From the NCBI GenBank assembly GCA_964527995.1, contig CAZGRP010000069.1:1-20716 (forward strand): 20,716 bases of DNA, written 5' to 3'. Below, one piece after another: positions 1 to 6,901 of the stretch; the first letter of the stretch is position 1; the number at the start of each line of letters is the position of its first letter. The stretch comes from CAZGRP01 sp964527995 (GTDB taxonomy: Bacteria; Zhuqueibacterota; Zhuqueibacteria; Oceanimicrobiales; CAZGRP01). A program made the position numbers and the translations under genes. A model generated the notes under the pieces. The model ran no database searches. It worked only from the letters and a program-made list of their open reading frames with translations, and was not told the origin of the DNA.

Positions 1-137
1 CCGAGTTGCTCCCCCGTAACCACGCCTACCACGCCTTCCATGTCCGCAGAGATGTAGATCTTGAGTTTCTTTTGGGCTGACGATGGCGTGCTAATCATGA
101 GAGTCAAAATCACGAGGTACAGAAATTCACGGCGCAT
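1..137 (-). CDS. Exported DppA-like D-aminopeptidase (M55 family), N-terminal fragment cut by window edge
   Basis: Reading leftward from an ATG at 137, 45 codons are open to the window edge. Residues 1-21 form a Sec signal peptide (positively charged MRRE start, hydrophobic core, likely cut after SSA21). The mature part begins KIYISADMEGVVGVV. The D-x-E-G motif (Asp32, Glu34) on the first strand matches the start of DppA, the zinc D-aminopeptidase of Bacillus subtilis, where Asp8 and Glu10 bind metal. That family releases N-terminal D-amino acids from short peptides such as D-Ala-D-Ala. A strong Shine-Dalgarno GAGGAGG lies 7 nt before the ATG and fixes the start. DppA of Bacillus is cytosolic, so the export signal is unusual. 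The gene follows the 279-1970 amidohydrolase in the same direction after 141 nt. The remaining ligands, all expected in later parts of the protein, lie outside the window, so the family call rests on a short but distinctive N-terminus. Confidence 0.75.
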   Translation of the reverse strand, partial: MRREFLYLVILTLMISTPSSAQKKLKIYISADMEGVVGVVTGEQL

Positions 138-243
138 GGCCTTCCCTCCTCTGTTTGGGTTTGCAAGTCGCTCTCCTTCTTCATGCCTGCCATCAGCCAT
201 GAAACGACGGTCCAACCCGAAGAAGGACCCAACTTCATCCCGA

Positions 244-266
244 TATCCGACACCTGATGTCGGATA
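244..266. repeat. Perfect 9-bp hairpin between two genes
   Basis: TATCCGACA (244-252) and TGTCGGATA (258-266) are perfect inverted repeats around a 5-nt loop. On the transcribed minus strand the hairpin begins 12 nt after the TAG stop of the 279-1970 gene. No T-run follows, so it is not a canonical intrinsic terminator. It could stabilise or attenuate the message before the DppA-like gene, or be an operator. The rest of the 138-278 spacer shows only the DppA-like ribosome site. Confidence 0.4.
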
Positions 267-278
267 CCTGACAGCCTG

Positions 279-1970
279 CTAGTTCCGAGATGCCAATTCC
301 CGACCAGCCGGCCGCCATCCGGGTCCATGTACCACGCGGCCGGGCGTGGCGCCGGTATGCTCGCCGTCCTTCAGCACCTGGGTGCCGTTCACGAACACGT
401 CGATGACGCCGGTGGCGTACTGATGCGGCTTCTCATATGTGGCGTGGTCCTGGATCTTCTGGGGATCGAACACGACGATATCGGCGTAGTAGCCGGGCTT
501 GAGGAGGCCGCGGCGCCGGATCCCCAGGTTGCTGGCCGGAAACGAAGTCAGCCGGCGGATCGCCTCCTGCAGCGGGATCACGCCTTCATCACGCACATAC
601 TTTCCCAGCAGCCGGGCGAAGTTGCCGTAGGCCCGCGGGTGAGGGTTGAACTTCAGGAACACACCCTCCGGTGCCAGCGACTGGGCATCGGAGCAGAAGC
701 TCACCCACGGCAGAGCGATCTTTTTCTTGATGTTGTCCTCGGACATCAGGAAATAGACCGTCTCCACGCGGCTGTCGTCCTCGATGACCAGATCCATTGC
801 TGTTTCAGCCGGAGAAGTGCCGCGCATGGCTGCCACCTCAGCCAGCGTCTTGCCGGTCAGCGGCTTGAGTTTTTCCGATTTGAAGCCGACGAGGAGCATG
901 TTTTCCGGGCCCGAGGCCAGAAACAGGTTTTCCCACTTGTTGGTCGGAGTGCGCATCTCCCGGATCACCTTTTTGCGAATGGCCGGGTCCTTGAGGCGGT
1001 TGACCCAGGCGTCGAAGCCTCCCTCCTGCACCCAGGGCGGCATGGCGGCACTGAGGCCGGTTGCCCCGGCGGTGTAGGTGTACATGTCAGCGGTGATCCT
1101 CAGCCCCTGTTCACGGGCGGCCTCGACCTTCTGGATGACCTGATCCAGTTTGTTCCAGTTGGACCTGCCTGCCGCCTTCAGATGGTAAATCTCGGCCGGG
1201 ACGTGGGCCTGGCGGGCGATGCTGATCAGCTCGTCGACCGCTTCGAGGAGCTGGTTCCCCTCGCTGCGCATGTGGGAGATGTACATGCCACCATACTCAG
1301 CGGCGACTTTGCTGAGTTCGATCAGCTCGTTCGTCCGGGCATAAAACCCTGGTGCGTAGATGAGGGCCGAGGCGACACCAAGGGCACCCTGTTCCATGGC
1401 CTGACGAACGAGCTGGCGCATCTGCTCCAACTCCTCGGGCGTCGGCGGCCGATCCTCATACCCGAGGACGTAGACTCGCACCGTGGTGGCTCCGATGAAG
1501 GAGGCGACATTGGGCGAGATGCCGTGCTTCACCAGGTAGTCGAGATATTCGGCCAGGGTCGTCCATTGGATGTCGTACTTCAGATCGCCCTGGCGTTCCA
1601 GCTCTTCCTTTTTCATGCGGTCGTTCAGCGGTCCCATGGACCAGCCCTCTCCGAAGACTTCCAGGGTGACGCCCTGGCGGATGTCGCTCTGCGAGCGGCC
1701 GTCGATGAGGAGCGTCTCGGTGGCCCAGCTCAGCATATTGATGAACCCGGGTGATACCGCCAGCCCGCTGGCATCGATTTCCTTCCGGCCGCGGGCATCG
1801 GCCAGGGCGCCGATCGCCGCGATCGTGTCGCCGTTGACGGCCACATCGGCGACCACCGGATCGGCACCGCTGCCGTCGTAGACCGTGCCGTTGCGGATGA
1901 TCAGATCATAGTCGGGCCTGGCGCAGGCGCTCAGAACCACGAGGCTTGCCAGAATCAGAACGCGTCGCAT
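279..1970 (-). CDS. D-aminoacylase-like amidohydrolase lipoprotein with altered metal site
   Basis: The 563-residue protein starts with a lipoprotein signal (MRRVLILASLVVLSAC, lipobox LSAC, Cys16), so it is probably membrane-anchored in the periplasm. The body is an amidohydrolase of the N-acyl-D-amino-acid deacylase group: small beta domain from about residue 21, PGFIN at 75-78, ISHMRSEG at 231-238 (His233), YHLKAAG at 262-268 (His263), SFCSDAQ at 424-430 (Asp428), HPRAYG at 444-449, and a C-terminal beta-sandwich strand with KPGYYADIVVFDP. Known D-aminoacylases cut N-acyl-D-amino acids into D-amino acid and fatty acid. Here the family HxH metal motif is replaced by residues 78-82 (NMLSW), and the usual Asn-Cys-Gly carrying the bridging Cys is GEG (Glu108). 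His233, His263 and Asp428 are kept, so a mononuclear enzyme or a different substrate is likely. GGAGGG precedes the ATG. It lies 93 nt behind the decarboxylase gene. Family confidence is high, substrate confidence low. Confidence 0.85.
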   Translation of the reverse strand: MRRVLILASLVVLSACARPDYDLIIRNGTVYDGSGADPVVADVAVNGDTIAAIGALADARGRKEIDASGLAVSPGFINMLSWATETLLIDGRSQSDIRQGVTLEVFGEGWSMGPLNDRMKKEELERQGDLKYDIQWTTLAEYLDYLVKHGISPNVASFIGATTVRVYVLGYEDRPPTPEELEQMRQLVRQAMEQGALGVASALIYAPGFYARTNELIELSKVAAEYGGMYISHMRSEGNQLLEAVDELISIARQAHVPAEIYHLKAAGRSNWNKLDQVIQKVEAAREQGLRITADMYTYTAGATGLSAAMPPWVQEGGFDAWVNRLKDPAIRKKVIREMRTPTNKWENLFLASGPENMLLVGFKSEKLKPLTGKTLAEVAAMRGTSPAETAMDLVIEDDSRVETVYFLMSEDNIKKKIALPWVSFCSDAQSLAPEGVFLKFNPHPRAYGNFARLLGKYVRDEGVIPLQEAIRRLTSFPASNLGIRRRGLLKPGYYADIVVFDPQKIQDHATYEKPHQYATGVIDVFVNGTQVLKDGEHTGATPGRVVHGPGWRPAGRELASRN

Positions 1971-2026
1971 GATCCCTCCGAGTTAAATATGGTGACGAAC
2001 TGCATGAGGCCGAAGGTGGTTGCCGC

Positions 2027-2052
2027 GGGACCACCGGAATCAGCCTGGTCCC
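2027..2052. repeat. GGGACCA/TGGTCCC inverted repeat, possible transcript-end hairpin
   Basis: GGGACCA (2027-2033) pairs with TGGTCCC (2046-2052) across a 12-nt loop. It lies just past the stop of the decarboxylase gene on the minus strand and before the amidohydrolase ribosome site. There is no T-tract, so it may be a pause or 3' stabilising hairpin rather than a full terminator, or chance in GC-rich DNA. Confidence 0.25.
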
Positions 2053-2063
2053 GGCCTCCCGGG

Positions 2064-3491
2064 TCAATTCGCCCGGCCGATTTCCAGCCGATGGGCTGCC
2101 TCCTGGATGATCTCGAAGGCCTCCTCGACCTGTGGCTGATGCGTCCGGAAGCTCAGTATGCAGACGCGGATGGCGAACTCGCCACGAAGCCGCGTGCTCG
2201 ACAGATAGAACCTCCGGCGTTGGTTGACCTCGTCGAGCAGGCGCCGGTTGAACTCGTTGACGTCACCGCCCTTCGGCCTGTAACGAAAGGCGATCACCGA
2301 AAGGTCCGGCTCGGTGAAGCACTCGAAGCCGGGCTCCTCCAAGAAGCGTTCGTACATCCACCGCGTGAGGTGCAGCTTCTCCTCCAGATTCCGGCGAAAG
2401 GCATCGACGCCGTACAGCTTCAGCGGCAACCATACACGCAGGCCACGAAACGAGCGCGACAGTTCGGGCGAATATTCGGCGAAATTCACTTCGCCTTCGG
2501 GAGTGTACTGGTCCTGCATATAGTCAGCCGTCAGCACATGCGCCCGCCGTAGTCGCTCGCCGTTTTTCACCAGCAGGCTGCCGCAGCCGTACGGCACAAA
2601 CAGCCCTTTGTGTGGATCGAGCACCATCGAGTCGGAGAGACGAAGGCCGTCGAGCCTCTTTTGGCCCTCCTGGCAAAGGTTGAAGAAGCCGCCGTAGGCC
2701 GCATCGACGTGATACCACAGCGAAAACTTCTGGGCGATCTCAGCCAGGTCAGGCAGCGGATCCACGGTGCCGGTGTTGGTGGTTCCGGCATTGCCGACAA
2801 TCAGGAAGGGTCGCAAGCCGTTCTCGAGGTCGGCCTGAATGGCCTGCTCGAACCGTTCCGGGACGGCGCGAAAGCGGTCGTCGACCTCAAGAAGGCGGAT
2901 GTTCTTCTCTGGGATGCCGGCCAGCATGGCCGACTTCATGAGTGAGTGGTGAGTCTGATTCGAGGCGTACAGGGTGCCACGAGACAGGTCATCGCCGAGG
3001 AGATGCTTGCGCGCCGACACCACTGCACTGAAGTGGGCCAGCGAGCCGCCGGTGGTCATGATGCCGCGCGCGGTGTCCGGATACCCCATCCACTTCGCGA
3101 ACCAGGCCAGCACGTTGGCCTCGAGCTTCGCCGCCGCCGGTGCAGCGTACCAGACGCCGACGTAGCGATTGGTGGCCGAGGCCACCAGGTCGGCGATGGC
3201 CGAAGCGAAAAGGCCACCGCCGGGGATGTAGGCGAGGTAGCCGGGATGAGCTGCGTTGAGGGAGATCGGAATCACTTGTTCCATCAGCCCCTTGAGCAGG
3301 GTGTCGAATTCCGTGCCGGTTTCAGGGGGTGGTTCGCGCATGCCGGCGGCGATCTCGGCGGCATGCGCGAGGTTTGAGGCCGGTGAGTCCGGCAATTCAG
3401 CGATGTAGGAGACGACGGCACGCAGTGCAGCCTCTCCCATCGCCAACATCTCGCTTTCAGTAAGCTCCAGATCCGCGAACGGCTGAATCAT
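2064..3491 (-). CDS. PLP-dependent group II decarboxylase (aromatic-L-amino-acid decarboxylase type)
   Basis: The 475-residue protein has the fold-type I decarboxylase pattern over its full length. The lysine that binds pyridoxal phosphate is Lys295 in LDPHKGLF; HVDAAYGG (261-268) supplies Asp263 for the cofactor ring nitrogen; NQTHHS (178-183) gives the His that stacks on the ring. TTGGSLAHFSA (146-156) and GNAGTTNTGTVDP (233-245) are the usual phosphate- and substrate-side loops. Relatives remove the carboxyl group of Tyr, Trp, DOPA, Phe or Glu to give the amine and CO2. The N-terminal LHPGYLAYIPGGG-like stretch (82-93) resembles aromatic decarboxylases more than glutamate decarboxylases. 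There is no signal peptide, so it is cytosolic, unlike its neighbours. It starts 24 nt after the tricorn stop with GGAG about 10 nt before the ATG, which suggests one transcript. Exact substrate cannot be read from sequence. Confidence 0.92.
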   Translation of the reverse strand: MIQPFADLELTESEMLAMGEAALRAVVSYIAELPDSPASNLAHAAEIAAGMREPPPETGTEFDTLLKGLMEQVIPISLNAAHPGYLAYIPGGGLFASAIADLVASATNRYVGVWYAAPAAAKLEANVLAWFAKWMGYPDTARGIMTTGGSLAHFSAVVSARKHLLGDDLSRGTLYASNQTHHSLMKSAMLAGIPEKNIRLLEVDDRFRAVPERFEQAIQADLENGLRPFLIVGNAGTTNTGTVDPLPDLAEIAQKFSLWYHVDAAYGGFFNLCQEGQKRLDGLRLSDSMVLDPHKGLFVPYGCGSLLVKNGERLRRAHVLTADYMQDQYTPEGEVNFAEYSPELSRSFRGLRVWLPLKLYGVDAFRRNLEEKLHLTRWMYERFLEEPGFECFTEPDLSVIAFRYRPKGGDVNEFNRRLLDEVNQRRRFYLSSTRLRGEFAIRVCILSFRTHQPQVEEAFEIIQEAAHRLEIGRAN

Positions 3492-3515
3492 CTGCAGGTA
3501 TCTCCAGTCATCGCT

Positions 3516-6500
3516 TTACGAACTTCTCTTCCACGCTGTGCGGTCGATGGGGGCGGGCCGTGGCGCGCGTTTGGGCGGAGACTGCTGCAGAAGCTTGAGC
3601 GCTTCCTGCACGGCACGTTCGAGTTGAGGATCGCGCCCCTGGATCACCAGCGCCGGTGCCTGTTCGACTTCGATGTCGGGCTCGATGCCGATGTTCTCGA
3701 CATCCCACTTGCCGTCGGTGTTGTAGAACGCCACCCGCGGGGCGGTGATGAAGCCGCCGTCGATCAGGACCGGGTAGTCGTAGATGCCGATCAGGCCACC
3801 CCACGTTCTCTTGCCGACCAGCGGACCGATCTTGCGCTTGCGGAAGTAGTACGGCAACGCGTCGCCGCCGGAGCCGGCAAACTGGTTGATGATCATCACC
3901 TTGGGGCCGAATACCGCCGCGGTGGGCGTCTGGAAGGTCTTGCCGTCGCGCGTGGCCCAGTAGTTGAGCAACGGCCGGTTCATCAGGTCGACCATGTAGT
4001 CAGCCGCCGAACCGCCACCGTTGAAGCGCTCGTCGATGACCATCCCCTGTTTGTCCTGCTGGGTGAAGTAGTAGCGGTTGAAGTACGTGTAGCCGCTGCG
4101 GGCGGTGTTGGGAAGATAGACATAGCCCAGGCGGCCGCCCGACATCTCTTCCACCTTGCGGCGGTTCTGCTCCACCCAGGCGCGGGTGCGCAAGGCGGTC
4201 TCGCTCTTCACCGGCACCACCGTGACCGTCCACGAGCCTTCCAGCGACGGTTTGCTGTTGATGCGCAGAACGGTTTGTTTCTCAGCCGTACCTTCGAAGG
4301 CGCTGTAGAGATTGGTGGGAGGCGCCAGCTCGCGACCATTCACCTCCAGGAGGTAGTCGCCGACCGAGACGCGGATGCCGGGGGCGGTCAGCGGAGCACG
4401 CAGATCCGGGTTCCAGTTCTCGCCGGTGTAGATGCGTTTGATGCGATAACGGCCGTTCTCTACGGCGAGGTCGGCCCCCAGAAGTCCGACAGGCACGCGC
4501 TTGGGAGTCGGCGCGTCGCCGCCTCCGACGTAGGCATGACCCACCGTCAGTTCGCCGATAAGCTGGGCGAGGATGTAGGTCAAGTCAGAGCGGTGGCCGA
4601 CGTACTTGAGGAACGGCTGATACTTGTCGTATATCGCCTTCCAATTCTCCCCGTGCATGTGCTGGTCGTAGAAAAAGTCGCGGTTGATGCGCCACGCCTC
4701 GAGGTAGATCTGCTGCCACTCGGCCCGCGGATCGACCTTCATCTCTAGTTGCGCCGTTTTCAGGCTGCCGTCGCCGACCTTGGCCTTCTTCGAGGTTTCG
4801 ACGATCCCCCATTTGTTCTTTGCCCGGTAGAGAAGCTTCTTGCCGTTGGCGGAGACCCTGTAGAAGTTGATGCCGTCGAGGAAGGTCTCCGCTTTTCTTT
4901 TTTTGAGATCGTAGCGGTGCAGGCGAAAGCCCCGCTCGTTCTCGATGCGCTCGCCGTAGAAGAGGAAGCCCTCTGCACCAGCCTGCAGGTCGACATACTC
5001 GCGCAGGGGCACCTTGAGGGCGAGGATACGCTGCCTGATGCCCTCCAGGTCAATGCGAACGGTGACCGCCTTCTTCTTCTCGGCTTTCTTCCCCTTCGCC
5101 TCTTTCTTCTCAGGCTGCTTGGCCTTCTCCTGTGCCTCTTCCGGCTTCTCCTCATCGCTCTCGGGCAGGAGCGGGGAAGGCTCCTCAGCACTGAGCACGG
5201 TCAGGTAGATTCCGCGCTTCACCGGCCGGTCGTAGGAGGTCATGTCGAGCCAGCCTGTGTTGAGGGCGTAGTCGGTGCTCGCCAGAAAGTAGAGATACTT
5301 GCCGCCGGCATCGAAAGCGGGCGAGACAGCGTCGGAGAGGCCATCGCTGAGCTGGTAGCTCTTCTGCCTGTCCAGCGAGTAGAGGAAGATGGCGTGCATG
5401 TGGTTGTCCAGTCGCTTGGCGTAGGCGATCCAGCGGGAATCCGGCGACCACACCGGGTCGAGCGTCCGCTGAGGATGGCTGTAGGTGTCCGTATCCACCT
5501 TGATCGCTTTGCCGCCGGCCACGTCGAGGTACCAGAGGTTCAGGTGCTTATCAGTGAACAGGATCTTCTTCGAGTCCGGCGACCAGCGTGGTGTGTAGTA
5601 GAACGAGGGATTCTTCAAGGCGATGGTGCGGGGCTTTTCGAGTCCCTTCTGATCGCCGATCACCAGATGGTACTCGCCGCCCTGGTCGGAGAACCAGGCG
5701 ATGCGGCTGCCGTCCGGGGACCAGGCCGGATAGCGGTCGTTCACCCCTGGAGTTTGGGTGAGGTTGCGGGCGTCGCCCTTCTTGGCCGGCACGGTGAAGA
5801 TGTCGCCGCGCGCCTCGAATACCGCCCTGACCCCATGGGGCGACAGGTCGGCGTTGCGGATCATCTTTGCCACCTTGACGAAATGCGGTCGGGCCCAGGG
5901 AAGATCGCCGCGGACTTCGATCTCGAGCTGCCGCGATGTTTCCGTCTTGGGGTCGAAGAGGTGGATGTACCCCGCCTGCTCGTAGACGATGACGCCGTCC
6001 CCGGCCGACGCGGTTTTGATGTCGAATCGCTTGTGGCGCGTAAGCTGCTTCACCTGGCCGCTGGTCAGGTCGTACGAGAAGAGATTCATGGTGCCGTTGC
6101 GGTCGGACAGAAAATAGATGGTGTTGCCGATCCACATCGGATAGGTATCGTTGCTGTTCTCTCTCGGCACCTTATCGACGGAGAAATCGGCGAGATCGAT
6201 GAGCCAGATCGGGGTGGTTCGGCCGCCGCGATAATGGCGCCAGGCGTTGAAGGCCTCCGGAACGGGGACGTAGGCCATCCTCTTGCCGTCGGGCGAATAG
6301 GTGCCGCGATTGGCCATGGGCATGGGTAGCGGCTGCGGCATGCCACCGGCGACCGGGACCGTCCACAGTCGGCCGTACGGTCTCGGCACGCTGACTCGCC
6401 CCGAGACGAAGAGGACCTTCTTGCCGTCGCGGGTCCAGCCGCGCGCCAGATCGACGCCGGGATGATAGGTCAGTCGCCTCGGTTCGCCCCCCAGCGTCGG

Positions 6501-6782
6501 TACGACGTAGACATCGGTGTTGCCGTCGTACTGGCCTGTGAAGGCGATCAGAGAGCCGTCGGGCGAGAAGTGCGGACTGGTTTCCCTGCCATCGGCCGTG
6601 GTGATTCGGCGGGCTTCGCCGCCGTCGCGCGGCGCCACCCAGATGTCGTTGGCATAGACGAAGGCGACGCGGTCACGGCTGACCGTGGGCTCTCGCAGCA
6701 GCCGGGTTCCCTGGCCGAACAGGGGAGAGACTGACAGAACAATGATCAGAAACAAGGCGGGCATCAAACGTAGAGGCTTCAT
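3516..6782 (-). CDS. Exported tricorn-type S41 serine protease
   Basis: The 1088-residue protein has a signal peptide (residues 1-23, cut near LFG-Q) and then about 500 residues of WD40/TolB-like propeller repeats with recurring SPDG motifs (73-76, 163-166, 355-358, 401-403, 446-448). A charged Glu/Lys-rich linker (about 541-573) follows, then a C1-like region from about 685, a PDZ-like domain (about 762-860) and the S41 catalytic domain. Comparison with Thermoplasma tricorn suggests His749 (VGHAY), nucleophile Ser971 (FAGSGGD) and Glu1029 (WDVEN). KRTWGGLIGI (991-1000) is typical of the family. Tricorn cleaves oligopeptides into small pieces. Ser745 next to the tricorn His is Gly748 here, and the Asp after the nucleophile Ser is Gly972. 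Thermoplasma tricorn is cytosolic; this one should be periplasmic. GAGGAGGG sits before the ATG. The gene heads a pair with the decarboxylase. Confidence 0.93.
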   Translation of the reverse strand: MKPLRLMPALFLIIVLSVSPLFGQGTRLLREPTVSRDRVAFVYANDIWVAPRDGGEARRITTADGRETSPHFSPDGSLIAFTGQYDGNTDVYVVPTLGGEPRRLTYHPGVDLARGWTRDGKKVLFVSGRVSVPRPYGRLWTVPVAGGMPQPLPMPMANRGTYSPDGKRMAYVPVPEAFNAWRHYRGGRTTPIWLIDLADFSVDKVPRENSNDTYPMWIGNTIYFLSDRNGTMNLFSYDLTSGQVKQLTRHKRFDIKTASAGDGVIVYEQAGYIHLFDPKTETSRQLEIEVRGDLPWARPHFVKVAKMIRNADLSPHGVRAVFEARGDIFTVPAKKGDARNLTQTPGVNDRYPAWSPDGSRIAWFSDQGGEYHLVIGDQKGLEKPRTIALKNPSFYYTPRWSPDSKKILFTDKHLNLWYLDVAGGKAIKVDTDTYSHPQRTLDPVWSPDSRWIAYAKRLDNHMHAIFLYSLDRQKSYQLSDGLSDAVSPAFDAGGKYLYFLASTDYALNTGWLDMTSYDRPVKRGIYLTVLSAEEPSPLLPESDEEKPEEAQEKAKQPEKKEAKGKKAEKKKAVTVRIDLEGIRQRILALKVPLREYVDLQAGAEGFLFYGERIENERGFRLHRYDLKKRKAETFLDGINFYRVSANGKKLLYRAKNKWGIVETSKKAKVGDGSLKTAQLEMKVDPRAEWQQIYLEAWRINRDFFYDQHMHGENWKAIYDKYQPFLKYVGHRSDLTYILAQLIGELTVGHAYVGGGDAPTPKRVPVGLLGADLAVENGRYRIKRIYTGENWNPDLRAPLTAPGIRVSVGDYLLEVNGRELAPPTNLYSAFEGTAEKQTVLRINSKPSLEGSWTVTVVPVKSETALRTRAWVEQNRRKVEEMSGGRLGYVYLPNTARSGYTYFNRYYFTQQDKQGMVIDERFNGGGSAADYMVDLMNRPLLNYWATRDGKTFQTPTAAVFGPKVMIINQFAGSGGDALPYYFRKRKIGPLVGKRTWGGLIGIYDYPVLIDGGFITAPRVAFYNTDGKWDVENIGIEPDIEVEQAPALVIQGRDPQLERAVQEALKLLQQSPPKRAPRPAPIDRTAWKRSS
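5067..5162 (-). repeat. Low-complexity Glu/Lys linker-coding tract in the tricorn gene
   Basis: Codons 541-572 of the tricorn gene encode a run almost wholly of Glu, Lys, Ala, Gln and Pro. The first half is mainly acidic (ESDEEKPEEAQ) and the second mainly basic (KKEAKGKKAEKKKA). On the plus strand this appears as CTTCTT-type pyrimidine-rich sequence. It is in frame and joins the second propeller to the remaining domains, so it reads as a flexible or coiled charged linker rather than an insertion. Confidence 0.7.
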
Positions 6783-6901
6783 GGCTCCCTCCTCTTGGGA
6801 TGGTTGCCCTCATGATAAGGAATTCGGGGCACGGATCAAAGTGCAAATTTCTGAGCTCAACCCGGCGGCATCCATGAAATGCCTGCCCACACATGAAGGG
6901 G

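Noticed and set aside
327..6329. Long plus-strand frames at 327-1754, 2610-3377, 3624-4748 and 4749-6329
   Set aside because: They mirror the amidohydrolase, decarboxylase and tricorn genes, lack motifs, and are rich in residues typical of antisense translation (His, Arg, Val, Gly).
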